From Aselliscus stoliczkanus (Eukaryota; Chordata; Mammalia; Chiroptera; Hipposideridae), in the NCBI GenBank assembly GCA_033961575.1, contig CM066734.1, forward strand, positions 82,916,501-82,980,500: a DNA stretch of 64,000 nucleotides, in the 5' to 3' direction. The position numbers and the translations under genes were made by a program. Of the stretch, positions 12,501-24,729 are shown in pieces. Numbering within the stretch: the first letter of the stretch is position 1; each line of letters opens with the position of its first letter. The notes below the pieces were generated by a model that was given only the letters and a program-made list of their open reading frames with translations, had not been told where the DNA came from and did no database searches.

Positions 12501-14650
12501 TTTATAAAATTGTATTTCTTTTCAAATACTTTGTTATTGCATAATCTGGAAAGTAACAATAATGAGAATAAAGCTAATATCACTGAATCAATTGGATAAT
12601 TGCATTAATAAAGTATGATTCTGGAAAATGATGTAATTGATGAGAATAAATATATATGTCATTGGATTTCTGAGTATGATGATTGGGACTGGTGAACTAA
12701 TGTACCTAACTTGGACATATTATCTCATTATTTCGCCTAGGCTCATTCCGCTAGATTCCTTCTTATGCACTCTCCCTTAGAATTAAAATTATTTGGTAGC
12801 AGATGTCATGAAGTGCATGCTTCCAGTATGACACAGTTACACACAGAGATGGCTGTCCTCACCCAAAAGGATAGATTCTCCTGGAAGATGTATGCTGGGG
12901 AGACAATATCCTGTATATAATAGGACATTGGTTTTGGATTTCACCAGATCTGACTTTCAGTCTGGTTTTGAACCTTCAGCAAGTCACTTATCCTGAGTTG
13001 AGATAACCATATCTACCTTTTAGAATTTCTGAAAGTACTACATGAAATAACACATGAAAGATACCTGGCTCATATAAAGTACTCAGAAAAATGTTAATTT
13101 TTCCCCTTTCACTTGTGACTATGGGAGCACTTTTTACTTATTTTCTTAGCTTTGTACCTTCAGCTGAAAGTCTGAGACAACTGGAAAACTGATTTTCAAT
13201 ATGCTTTACCATATTTATATGTAGATATATTAATATGTTGATGTGAGTGAGTGTATATATATATGAAAAGAAAATTGAATGAGTGAATGAGTATTAGGTG
13301 GTTCCAAACAAATTTGGTTAGTATTCTAGGCTTTAAAGTTGATTACAATTCATAGATTTTCCAGCATTTAGTAATGTTATGACTCTAAAATTTACTACTT
13401 ACCCTATGAAAGAGTAACCCACTAATCACTTATTCTAACTTCATATTATACTTTATCCTTTTCCCCTAAATTGGGGAGTTGAATGAATGTAATTGACTGA
13501 CCTCTTAATACTGGACATGATATAGGAAGTCAAACACCAAGCTATCTGATAAAATGCAGGTATTCTGACCTTAGAAATATCATGTCCCCAAATTCCAAGA
13601 GCCCACAAGGTTATTGGGAAAAATTACACAAGGTAATTCATGCTGAGTGTTTCGAATATATTTTAGAACACAGCAAGTATTCTACTTTTCTCTTTAAGTA
13701 GGAATAAAAAGGGGATGGTCAGAAACTAAAGTGAGATATGAGTATAACATAGCTATTCTGTCTGAAGGTACAGTGAAGAGAAGTGAACTCAGGGAAAACT
13801 GCAAAACTCTAAGCATCAAGTTATAATCAAATCAAGAGTTTGGTAATATTAGGGGTTATAATAATAAATACTTTCTAAAACATGGGGGTTCTATGAATAC
13901 AATATTATTATAACATATAAAACCATAAAGTGGATAAGTACTATACAAAAAATGGAATAATGAACAGTGAGAAATTACTTCAAGAATAAATATTTTGATA
14001 AAAACATTAATATTAAACTAAAGCATGCTGAATTTATTCTTTATTCTAGGCAATATTAACAGGACCTTATGACTGTGGATAGTTTTAACAGATCCAATCT
14101 AGTGACAACTTAAAAAATAAATTCCCTAATCTCTGTTTAGGATCCAATATGTTTCAGGAAGATGTTAAGTCGTAAGGTATTCTTGAACAAGTATGTGAAA
14201 ACTTGAATACTACAACTATCAATGAGATATTCTGTTTTCAAAACATTTTATACAACAGCTTTAAACTCTATCATTTCTTTTACCAAAGTTAGAAAGACAA
14301 GAGTGTATAGATTATGAAAATATCACCAGAATACATGCAAAGAACTAGGTTTTGTTTATTTGTTTGTTTCAAGTCCAGCATTCTACTTTTTCTTTTTCAG
14401 GCCAGTAAAAGAAAGGTGAAGCAGAAAAAGGAGTTCAATTTTGAACAGGGTTGACCAGAAAATTCTATGTAGAATAATTTCTCTAAAATCAGTTTTGCTT
14501 AGATTTGATAATCCACAAGATTCAAAATTTTCCCTACCAACCTTCTACATGAGGTGCTTCTTAGCTAAATGGATTATAACAGCATTAGTTCAAGACTGAA
14601 ACACAGAATTCATGTATGACCTCACCTCCAACTTTACACCCATATCCAAT
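12501..14650. other. Intergenic DNA with a MIR fragment, no gene seen
   Basis: The segment around 12930-13090 ('gcaagtcacttatcctgagt', 'tacatgaaataacaca') looks like an old MIR SINE on the plus strand. The rest is AT-rich unique or unresolved sequence. A pyrimidine tract plus 'cag' at about 14385-14400 resembles a splice acceptor. It is followed by a short Lys-rich frame (ASKRKVKQKKEFNFEQG) that I could not tie to any gene. Confidence 0.4.
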
Positions 14651-14659
14651 GTATCATCA

Positions 14660-14830
14660 TAATCTAGTACCATTTTTATTTTATTTTCTATTTTTTTATT
14701 ATTAGTTTCAGATGTACAAAACAACATAGTGATTAGACATTTATATCCCTCACAGACTGATAACCCCAACAAGTCTACTACCCATCTGACACTCTAGCAA
14801 CATTTTTAGATGCATAAACTTTAATTGTGT
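14660..14830 (-). mobile_element. Truncated L1-like 3' segment
   Basis: The string 'attagtttcagatgtacaaa' followed by 'acaacatagtgattagac' recurs at 62690 and in related form at 16.7 and 36.2 kb. It matches a bat-wide interspersed repeat that I read as the antisense of an L1 3' untranslated region. The class assignment is tentative. Confidence 0.5.
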
Positions 14831-14838
14831 AGTTTGAT

Positions 14839-14841
<3 letters not shown>

Positions 14842-14887
<46 letters not shown>
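14842..14887. repeat. (AT)n microsatellite
   Basis: About 23 uninterrupted AT units. Length is likely polymorphic. Confidence 0.98.
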
Positions 14888-14889
<2 letters not shown>

Positions 14890-15597
14890 TAATATTTGTA
14901 TATATTATCATAGTTGATCTACTGGGGTATCAAATTGATCTTGTGGAGGCTTTTTTTTACTTATTTGTATAATCATATATTTCAGTTTTGTCCTTGGTGC
15001 TAGGGCAAAAATAAGTTCTATCAACATGGTCTTTACACCTATGAGGCTGTCATTCTGGCCTGTGGTGTTAATCAAGCTCCTCTAAGTTGATGGAACTCTA
15101 ATTCCTGACTCAGTCACCACAGCAACAGGAAGTTGCTGAAATCTCTGCTCTTTCAACTTTTCAGCTATTGCTTTCCCCTGGGATCCTTGATATCTTGCTT
15201 TGCATATGTATATGCATACTCAGCCAAGGATTTGGAGAGTTTATACACAGATTTTGAGGTTCCCACCTCAGAGGTTCCTTCCATTATGGGACTTTCCCCC
15301 TCTGGCATCCCCAAACCTCCTCTGATGTCTCAGAAACTGTGGCTTCCTTATTGACGTCTAGCTGCCCCCACGCTGCAGATGGGAAGTGCCTATAAAAGAA
15401 AAGTGATATAAATGTAGATTTAACCTTTATTGCAAGAGTCTAATTTCCTTAAGTTTCTACCTGCTTTTGGTCACTCTCCAATGTCTTCCAACTTTTTTTT
15501 TCTTCATATTATGCCCAGAGCTTATAATTGTTATTAGCAGGAGCTTTAATTCAATATAAACTTTTCTGCCATTAATAGAAGCTGGAAGTCTATATTC

Positions 15598-15693
15598 TGA
15601 AGATTTTCTCTTATAAATATCTTTTTAATCTTTTTTATGAGAGATTTTCTCTCATAAATATCTTTTTAATCTTAAAAAAGATTAAAAAAGATC
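15598..15693. repeat. 32-base tandem near-duplication with adjoining palindrome
   Basis: Positions 15601-15632 and 15642-15673 carry the same 32 bases with one mismatch. The second copy is followed at once by a near-perfect inverted repeat of its last 13 bases ('tctttttaatctt' against 'aagattaaaaaaga'). The strand could fold into a hairpin. No gene context explains it. Confidence 0.85.
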
Positions 15694-15779
15694 TTCACTA
15701 TCTCTACCCTCTGAAGAACATGAGTATCTCTTATGAAGATGAATATATAAGCATCTCCATATTTGTTCCCCCAGAAATA

Positions 15780-16290
15780 GAATGGTCATTCAAAAATGGA
15801 ACCCTGATCATTTTACTCCCCTGCTTAAAACCATGCAATGCATTGGTTTCTGCTTAAACTCCAAACTCTGTTAATTGGCTTAAAAGGTTCATATTACTTA
15901 GTCCTGCTAATATATTTGTCATAAACCCATTGATCACTACAGTGAAGCCAAAGTAAACTCCTTTACATTTCATAGAATATGCCATGAACCCCTGAAACCT
16001 GAAATGTCACACTCTGTTCCCTCTGCCTGGAACAACAGTCCTTCTTCTCTTCACTTGGTTAATATTACTTCTTAGGTCTTTACTTTTTCTGGTATACTTC
16101 TCATAGACCATTTATATTAGGCTGGGGTATCTGCTCTGTATTTCTGCAGTACCCATACTCCTTTAATCATTTCACTTATAATGCTATTTATAAGGCATGG
16201 ATAATGCCTTCTCTGATGAGCATTATAGTGACTAGCATAGTACCTGATCTCTAATTAAAGCACAATAAATACTTAACATATTAATAAATT
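15780..16290 (-). mobile_element. L2 LINE 3' end
   Basis: The plus strand carries the usual antisense L2 text: 'tctgttccctctgcctggaa' and 'cttctcttcacttggttaat', ending near 'caataaatac'. This is an ancient mammalian repeat. The open frame at about 15133-15354, just upstream, is not supported as a gene. Confidence 0.75.
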
Positions 16291-16629
16291 AATGAGTAAA
16301 ATCTACTTCGAAAACAACCTGATTCTCTCCAATAATAATTTCATAAATAGCAAGGGCAAAGCTGAGCAGTCCTGTTTACTATCCTATCCAAATCATAAGA
16401 CATGAAAATGCTACTAGTACTCTTTAAATATCACAGAAAATTCCATTAAGAATTTTGTATATTTGATATATCTTAAAAATAAATAACTTTTAATATTTGC
16501 CTTCTAAGATGTCCAATTATTATAAAAAATGTTTTTGTGGCTGCTCTAAAACTTTCCTTGTCCAAACCAAAATGTATCATCCTTTTGAATATATAGTTAT
16601 TATTTCAAGTACATAAATTAAAAGACTAT

Positions 16630-17195
16630 CTTTGTTTTTTATTATTTTTTTATTATTATTTTTTTATTATTAATAGTTACAGATATACAAAACTGTGCAA
16701 TAGTTATCTTTTTCACCCCTTACAAAGTGACTACTCTCTCTCCCCTTCCCTGTCTCCCCAACCTCCGATATCACACATATCTATTACAATTCCGTTGACT
16801 ACATTCCCCACACTATATTCCACATTTCATGACTATATATGTGTTAAATTATAGTCAACATCTAATATTAATCAGAGGCATTTCAGATGTACAGTGCAGT
16901 AGTCAGGCCACTACATCGTCGATGAAGTGGTCTGCCTGACAAGACATGAGTCCATCTGGTCCCCTAAAAAAATATTTACAACATTATTGATTTATTCCCT
17001 AAACTGTCTCTTCTGTCTCTGTAGTAGTATTGTAGTTAACAGTTTATATTGCTTCGTTCCCTCCTCTTCTCCCTCATGCCCACCCCTGTCCCATCTAGCC
17101 CCCATCAGTTTTTCCTTTGTAAGACATTTTATCTTTGTTATACATTATATCCCTTTGTCCAAATGGGTTGGAATGCAACCTTTTTAATATAAAAA
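16630..17195 (-). mobile_element. Bat interspersed repeat, L1-3'-like
   Basis: It starts in a T-rich tract and reads 'agttacagatatacaaaact', 'cacatatctattacaattcc', 'catttcagatgtacagtgca', 'gatgaagtggtctgcctgac'. A close relative in the same orientation lies at 36.1-36.5 kb. The plus-strand open frame inside (16927-17187) is repeat sequence and should not be taken as a gene. Confidence 0.6.
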
Positions 17196-17199
17196 GTTT

Positions 17200-20100
17200 T
17201 TAAAATAACAGATTGTATAACTGCTTAAAATCTGTACAGCGTCTTTATAATTCACTAAGTGGATTTTCCCTAATTCATTTCATGTTATTTGTGTTGTGGA
17301 TAGGAATTGACTAATTCTGCATTCCAGTTACACAGTTTACTAGATTTGTGATCTTAGATACCTAACTTTCTAAGCCAAATTTTCCTTATCTATAATATAG
17401 GAATAACTGCATAGCTTATCCCATAGGGCTATCGTGAATACATACCATGTATTTCATGTAAGCATTTGTCAGCTTCTAGCATGTAAGTATTTTGATGATG
17501 TTGTCTTAAATAATGTAAAGCTAATAGAACATGTTCTAATTATGTGGATCCTTTAGGATTTATCATAATTAGAATCTTTATTAAATACAGGAAGCTTCTT
17601 ATATTTTGATAATTCAAAGGTAAAAACAAAGGGAGAAAAAACTTGAAAATCTGGATCATGAACATGGAGATCAGGTTGAAGGAGATGCAATTCAATTTCA
17701 AGACCATGGATTTTAACACACTGTCGTATAGAAAACATTCTTATTTAAATTGTTAAAGCTATGAGGCAAACAGGTAAACTGTTGTTACTGTTATTTTAAT
17801 GCTGAATAACTGGGTAGTTATAAAAGGTTTAGACATTCATCTAAAGCAAATGGAGGGGTATGATTCAGATCCGGATGGATGACTCTACTGGCTATTTTCT
17901 TAACTTCTGTCTGAGGAGCAGGCATCAGGGGAAAATGTCTATAAAGGAAGAACCACAGAATGGGTCTACAAAGGTCTTTGTAATAGAGCAGTTTTAGGTA
18001 GCAGTCCTATAAACCACATTTTATATCAAAATATTAGTTTCCATTCAAATACTTTAGAAAAAAATGTAAAGTGCATAGGAGGAGGTCATTAATATTTTAA
18101 TGTTTTGTATTTAAATTTTTATTGGAACTTGAGAAAAAGAAATGATATATTTTGCAGAAAGAAAAGGAAGTTTTGGAATGGGCTGCATAAGCTACTTGTA
18201 ATATATATCAAATATGGCAATTTCCATCATTTGAGCCATATGAAAAATATCAAATTATCAATGGAATTTGGTATAAAATTTAAATTGTGCTGATAAAATG
18301 ATGTCTCATGAGTGTGGGGAACAGTTAAAAACAGGGCTTCTCAATAAACAGTGCCTTTGGCTTCAACCTATTGTATAACTGATAAAGAGCACCAGGAGAT
18401 ATCTGAAGCAATTTTTGAGGAGTCTAATTTGTTTATGCAATAAGTATTTATTAAGCACATACTTGGTGCCACTAAAAGCCAGGCCCATTCTAGGGAACAC
18501 TACAGTGGACATGGGTTTCTCTGGCCATAACTCTGGCACTTGCCAGTGCAGACTCCAGGCATGAGAACTCATATTCACTTTCCTTTTTAACAGGTGGGGG
18601 ATGAGTGTGCCATGGAGATTGGGGAATTGACAACCACTTAGATTCTACAACATGGCCACATAGGATTCTAATTCTTTTGCAGGAATCCATAGTCACTAAG
18701 ATCACTTCTAGTTGAATATATAACATTTTCAGAGGCTTTGAAGAGAATTCAGAGATTTGTCTATATTCACTCTCTCAGACGAAAAATGTCATGGGCTTTT
18801 TTTAAATAAGAAAATTCCTCCTTAGTATTGACAAGTATTTAAGCCATTAAAGGCTAGATCATATCTCATGGTTTTCAATTCACACATACACATAAAAAGG
18901 TGAAAATGCCTAAAGAATGTGTACATGTTGAATTTTTAAAACTTTATTATCCACAAGATGTGAAAAAAAATATTTCTGCTCTCTTATTGAAGTTATAGTT
19001 AATCCACAGCTAAATCTTCCCATAGTATGGCTTAAAATGTGCATTTCCGTATACCAATTCTAATCCTTTAATGAGAATAAGCCTATGGGCCTTCAAAAAA
19101 ATTTAATTGCTAAACCTGTTCCCGTAGGTATTGCCATCCCTGTTTACCATCCATTCTGAGAGTATTATGCTTGCAAGAGTACAAATGAAGTCATGTAACC
19201 AATTCTACTGGCCACACAAAAATCCCCTCAACTACATCCCAGTCTATGGTCACTCAACCTCTCCTTGAATATCTGCAAAGATAGGTGTTTTTAACTTTTA
19301 AAAAGTCTTTCCTTACAGATTATTTTTAATATATTGATATGCTAATTTTCATTCCTGCCATCTCTGTCCCCCCAAACAAACTCAAACCCTCTTTCATGAC
19401 AGCCTGCCCAACTTCTGAAGGCCACTCATGACCTCTTTCTGGTGTTTCTTGGGTTACCATTGTGTTTTCGTATCTATAATTGTCATGCTGTTAAACCAGG
19501 GTGTTCTCTGTTATCACATTCTAGCCATTTGAATTAAGATTAACACAAGAAAGTAACAGCAGCTCCTATTTCCTGAATTCAGCCAGAATTACACCTTGTG
19601 AGACAGTGCTTAGTGGACTGTGTGGAGGGTAAAGTTAAATCACCAACCACAAAGAATAGTTCCTCCCTCCTGATACTACTTGGTTTCAAAATTCCCCTAC
19701 TTATATTCAGATGTAACTAACATATTAGGTAAGCCTCGATCCAGTTCCACTTACTATGTAAGGCACTTTCATGTACCTTGTATTCGCTGAGGAATGTAAT
19801 TATCTGAGGAATCCAGAGGATTTGTGTCAGGAAGAGGTCTGATTTATTCAAAGCTGAAGCTTTGATCCTGACAAAATCATCATTTAAGGAGTCAGACACC
19901 ATGATGAGTGCTTTTATACATTTCATTTCACTTATTTCCCAATTCCAGAAATAATTATCTTTATCCTCACTTTAAAGGTAGGAAAATTGAGACTCAGAGA
20001 CTCTGACTTGCCTACTTAACAGCTAATTAAGAGGATCTAAAAGTCAAAATATAGATCAGTCAAAGCTAGAGCTCTTCCTTTCATTTAGCTTGGCGATATC

Positions 20101-20250
20101 TATTATTGACTTCATTTTTCTTGCTCCTTCTTGATAGTTAGACTTTCAGTAACAGGATAACCACAGCTTTATGTAACCTGCTAGCTTAATTAGTACTACC
20201 TCTGGGCCAACACAAATGGAAACCAAAGATTAGGAAAGCAAACAGTTCTT
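17200..20250. other. Intergenic DNA with old MIR fragments, no gene seen
   Basis: MIR-like stretches are visible near 17300-17480 ('tttgtgatcttagataccta', 'aatataggaataactgcata') and 19890-20060 ('aggaaaattgagactcagag'). The remainder has short scattered open frames on both strands, none with splice context or recognisable similarity. Confidence 0.45.
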
Positions 20251-20254
20251 ATTA

Positions 20255-20655
20255 GAAAGACATAAACTGTATGATCTCGCTTGTCTGGAAAATCTAAAAA
20301 TAAACAAACAAACAAACAAAAAACTCATAGAAATGGAAAGTAGATTGGTGATTGCCTGGCAGTGGAGGAAATGAGTGATGGTGGTCACTCCTGTTTCAAA
20401 ACTAATGATTTCTGGGGACCTCATGTATAGTATTGTGACTATAGTTAATACTGTTTTATATACTCGAAAGATGCTGAGAGAGTTAGATCTTAAGTGTTTA
20501 CATACACAAAAAGTAACTATGTGAAGCGATGAATATGTTAACCAAACTTATTGTGGCACTCAATTCACAATATATATACATGTAACAAACCATTACATTG
20601 TACCTGAACTTACTCAATGTTAAATGTCAAATATATCTCAATAATGCAGGAAAAA
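20255..20655 (+). mobile_element. Older L1 3' end
   Basis: The text 'atagtattgtgactatagtt', 'gagagagttagatcttaag', 'ttgtacctgaacttactcaa' is the 3' untranslated portion of an ancient mammalian L1. An A/C-rich stretch 'aaacaaacaaacaaac' lies inside. The minus-strand open frame at this place is part of the repeat. Confidence 0.75.
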
Positions 20656-20799
20656 TATTATGTATTTTAAAAGTTTAATAAATAAAACTTATTTTTTTAA
20701 AAACCCTGTTTCAGTTGTCTGTGTATGTATGCACATATACTCAATTATGACATAACATGCATTTTTTTTCCATGAGTTGCTTTTTAAAAGGTTTGAAAG

Positions 20800-21440
20800 C
20801 CACTTTAGAAGCTTATGAGGAAGATGAATTGGAGAAGGAGAATAATGGAGACAGGAAATCTAATTGAGAGGCTATTGTAAGTGAATCAGGAACTAAATGA
20901 AGGAAATGATAATGAGGATGAAAGAGACTGATCCGGGAATATACAATAAGGGAAACCTTAATTACCATTAGATGCCAAAGGGCAAGGGCAAGGAGAGTAT
21001 AGGGTGAATCTCAGATTTCTGACTTGGATGAGTGTGTGAATAATGACCATTAGCTGAGTTTAAAATAAAAGAGAGGAGCAGATTTGGAGGGAAAAATAAT
21101 AAGTTCAGTTTTGAATTGCACACATTAGACATCTAGATTGTGCTGAAGGCATCAGTTAGGGAATCAGAGTAGATTTTATTATTCAGAGTAAGTATAAACT
21201 AAAAAGGTAAGAGGTCATATACAATGACTTAAGAAAAAAAGAATCATTGAAGACAAGGTTACAATCAGAAAAGTAGAAAAATAACAAGGGGGAGTGGTTT
21301 TAACAAGCCAAGGTAAGAAAGATAAGTTTCCCGATGGGCATAGTTACCACTATTAAATGCCAAGAAATGTCAATAACATGAGGACAGAAAAGCATTTATT
21401 GTTTTCACAATTAAGTGGTAATGGGTAGCTTGTGTTATGA
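20800..21440 (+). mobile_element. Probable L2 LINE fragment
   Basis: Purine-rich text of the type 'tggagacaggaaatctaatt', 'gagcagatttggagggaaaa', 'gtgctgaaggcatcagttag' follows the layout of plus-strand L2 internal sequence. It is diverged and its ends are approximate. Confidence 0.5.
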
Positions 21441-21749
21441 CAGTTTCAGATAAGTAGAAGAAACTGAAATACAGGTTGTAAGATAAAGAAGTGAATAGTA
21501 TGTTATGTACACGTGCACACACACATGCACACGCACAAACTTATTATCCCTAGTTCTGAAGAAATCTACTCTAACTCCAGATCAGTCAAAATAAAAAGCA
21601 ATATACAACATAATATTAAGTTTAATAAATTAGGTTTCCATTTGCAGCAGTTTTATTTAAATCAATGAGATAAGATTACATGTTCAGCTTTAGGTAAAGA
21701 AAGTTTAGTGTTTCTCTGGGTTTGCATTGATTTTTCTAACTTTCTGCTA

Positions 21750-22030
21750 TAGTGACAATATAAAGCACTAACTAAGAATGTAGGTTTTGGAACTTAATTG
21801 CTGGTGTTTAATACCATCTCCACCAGGGTACTAGTTACAATGTCTTAGACCTGTTACTAGCATTCTCTACTTTTCAGGCTCTTTATCTATAATATGGGGA
21901 TGATGCTGATATTAGTATGTTGCTCTTAGGGTTGGTTATTTTGAGGATTAAATGATGTAATACATATAAAGCACTTAGGTGTGTATGTGTGCTTGAGCAT
22001 GGAAAGAAGTGCAAGCTGTTATTATTTTTC
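21750..22030 (+). mobile_element. MIR SINE
   Basis: This is a typical MIR core and tail: 'tgtcttagacctgttactag', 'ctctttatctataatatggg', 'ggattaaatgatgtaataca', 'gtgcaagctgttattatt'. It is ancient and non-coding. Confidence 0.75.
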
Positions 22031-22230
22031 TAGGCTCTCTTGAGAAATCATTTCTAGAAAGGATAAATGGAAAAGGAAATTGATGCATTACTACAATTTA
22101 GATCATATAAACTCTACTGAAATAGAAATTGACCTCAAGGATGCAATATTCTTGAGAGCTCTCAAGTAAATAGTAAAAAGTCCAAGTTTTATGACTTTCA
22201 GTATAGCACACACAGTATGTATACATGCTT

Positions 22231-22376
22231 AAGAAGATTCTTGGGGCCGGCCCGAGTGGCTGAGTTGATTAAGAGCTCACTCAAGAGTGCAAGCTCAGCT
22301 TTGAGCAAACGCAGTTGGATGCCCAGCCCGAGCTGAGCTGCCACTGAGCTGCCAACAGGTGGCAGGATGGCTCAGC

Positions 22377-22418
<42 letters not shown>

Positions 22419-22669
22419 AAAAAGCAGACATCCAAATTTAAAAAAAAGAAGATTCTTGAAATTCTTCTTGGGGCCGGCCCGAGTGGCTGAGTTGATTAAG
22501 AGCTCGCTCAAGAGTGCAAGCTCAGCTTTGAGCAAACGCAGTTGCATGCCCAGCCCGAGCTGAGCTGCCACTGAGCTGCCAACAGATGGCAGGATGGCTC
22601 AGCTAAAAATAAATAAATAAATAAATAATAAAAAGCAGACATCCAAATTTTAAAAAAAGAAGATTCTTG
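22231..22669 (+). mobile_element. Two tandem copies of one SINE insertion (227-base unit)
   Basis: A SINE beginning 'gggccggcccgagtggctga' at 22244 is repeated at 22471. Each copy is followed by an (AAAT)n tract, the same odd 3' tag 'aaaaagcagacatccaaatt', and the host word 'aagaagattcttg'. That host word appears three times (22231-22243, 22446-22458, 22657-22669). The copies differ by few bases and by AAAT number, about ten against six. Sharing both the tag and the flank means one insertion was later duplicated in tandem, not that two insertions hit the same site. The minus-strand open frame spanning it is not a gene. Confidence 0.9.
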
Positions 22670-23264
22670 AAATTCTTGAGGGCTCTAGTTTTTGGTCCTA
22701 CATTTGATGGTTATACTTTTTCTGTTAAGTACAGCTTTAATAGAAAAACAAAGTATAGTAGTATCTCAGAAGGTAACCACAGTGCTTTGATACTCAAAAA
22801 TGTGGTCCATTGATCCGTGAACCTCTAAATTCTGCTCACTAAAACCAAAGAGCTGAAAGTAGAATCATGCAAAAAGTTTTCACCTCATCTTTAACATTTT
22901 TAAAAGATTCTCTGTTTTCTTAAAATCACAACACTACCAAAAAATGCTTTCCAATAGATTATACTCCAATACCAATAAGAGGCTTAGAAAATATTTTTCA
23001 AATTATGGAACTTAAAAAAATGTTTTCTATAAGAGCATAGGACACCATCATGTGAAGTGGAAAGCATTAAATACACAAGATACATAAAATTTTGAAAAGA
23101 AACCACAAATAGATGTATTTGGTGGCCACTCAGCCAAAGTTTCATTGAAACTGTAAATGGTGGTTATTCCCCAATTTCAACACATTATGATGGTTGATGA
23201 CTCAACCGAGTAATTGATCCCAGAAGAGAAGGATTCAAACCACAGACTTTATTCCACTTACTTC

Positions 23265-23282
23265 TGAGTGTATAAAAATAGT
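23265..23282 (+). promoter_or_regulatory. Probable FDCSP TATA box
   Basis: The sequence 'gtgtataaaaatag' contains TATAAAAA starting at 23271, about 30 bases before the inferred first exon that ends in a strong donor. It is the best TATA element in the few kilobases upstream of the FDCSP coding exons. Confidence 0.5.
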
Positions 23283-23300
23283 TGTAATATTCCAGGGCCA

Positions 23301-23345
23301 GTCACTTCCCATCTCCTAGAGAAGAAACTGTCTGGAAAGTTTGAG
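23301..23345 (+). other. FDCSP: FDCSP exon 1 (5' non-coding), inferred
   Basis: The exon lies between the TATA element and the donor 'tttgag|gtaaga' (3' edge 23345). Intron 1 would be about 2.46 kb, very like the ~2.47 kb inferred for CSN3 in this window. The 5' edge is estimated from TATA spacing. Confidence 0.5.
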
Positions 23346-24639
23346 GTAAGAGAGGTCTTAAATATTACTGTAAACTGAGGTATATTATGATATATATCTA
23401 ATATATATTGTCTATATAGATAGAAAGAGATATACACACATATCCTTTAAACTATCAAAAGTAAAACTATTGAAACTATCGTGTAATGGTTGCTTAGGAA
23501 ATTATAAACTAAGTAATTAGACAATCATTTTGGGTATACCTGGTTACAAACTTTTCTTAAAATCTCCACCAACCCGTAATAAGTGCATATTTTAGAATGA
23601 CCATACACAAATCTTTGTGCAGGTGGAGTACTGGATGGTGGTGTGGGGGTGGCGGGTGCAGGGAGGGGGGTTGGACAGTGAGACTGTTCCAGGGGATCTG
23701 GCCATTCATGTTGAATTTTTTTGGTTTAAGTCAACAAAGAAAGGGAACATGCAATACCAGATATTCTCTAAAGTGTGAACAACTGCCAATTTATTTGTAG
23801 TTTCCTGTTTTATCTTTAAAAATTGCTGTATTTACATTACATTCTATAACATACCATGCTGATTTTAATATAAAAATTGTGTAAATGTTTTCCAATACAT
23901 TCTTGAATAAAATTGATGCCCAAGGAAAATGCATCTAATTTTTTTCAAAGATGTACAGCTACAATATACTTCTATCAGGACTACAGCTTCTGAAAAATAA
24001 AATGTGGTAATTGGTCATTATGCTGTGTCCTGACTACAAGACATAATTTAGAAGCCTGTGATGTGGTTTGCTTAACATGGTTTTGAATAATCTTTGAAAC
24101 CAGTTGAATTTCTTCCTATTGTAAATGCTCTGCTTAAGTTCTATCTTCTCCGAAACTGTCTCCTTAATTTGTCTTTTATTTTCTGTATGCTCTCAATACT
24201 TCGTAATTGCTATATATAGTATTTATCATACTTTGCCTTATATTATTAAAAAAAGTCTTTATCTGTCTTTCCTTACTAGCTTTCAGAGGGCAGAAATCAT
24301 GCTTGATCATTTACATCCCTGATAACACCTAGCACAATTCTTACACATGCTATGTGTACATTTATGCTATGTGTGTACATATGTGTCTCTGTGAGGAGCA
24401 AATGCACGTGTATGTGTGTGTATGTGCATAAAATTTTTTCTGTTAATTGCCTGTACTGTCAGTCATCCTATAGAATCCTGAACTTCTTATAGTCATAACA
24501 TCATCTTATCCCAATTTGAATTTTGATCAATATAATAAAAAATAAAGACAATATGATGATCATAAAGTAAAGACAATACAATCAAATTTTAAGTATCTTT
24601 TTCTTTTACATTTTTTTCTTCTGTCTCATATATATTTAG

Positions 24640-24729
24640 GAAGCATTAAGAGGTAATCAAATCCCCCTAGAATCTTCATTAAACAACTCAAAGCCACCTC
24701 AAAATAATAAAGATGATATAGATAATTGA
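24640..24729 (+). CDS. Exon-like ORF of unknown gene, possible SCPP terminal exon
   Basis: A pyrimidine tract and acceptor ('ctgtctcatatatatttag', ending 24639) precede a phase-0 frame of 29 codons ending in TGA. It reads EALRGNQIPLESSLN, then NSKPPQNNKDDIDN. The composition (Asn, Pro, Ser, Gln, acidic end) suits the last coding exon of an SCPP-type secreted protein. It sits in the inferred FDCSP intron 1, between ODAM and FDCSP, an interval where I recall (unchecked) that SCPPPQ1 lies in other mammals. I found no matching signal-peptide exon, so it may be a relic or chance. No function is claimed. Confidence 0.3.
   Translation, partial: EALRGNQIPLESSLNNSKPPQNNKDDIDN

Noticed and set aside
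15133..15354. 73-codon frame with a hydrophobic start (MLKSLLFQLFSYCFPLG)
   Set aside because: It looked like a signal peptide, but there is no donor at a phase-0 codon end, no acceptor lead of the SCPP kind, and the rest has no SCPP composition.
16927..17187. 86-codon plus-strand frame
   Set aside because: It lies wholly inside a dispersed repeat that recurs at 36.1 kb.
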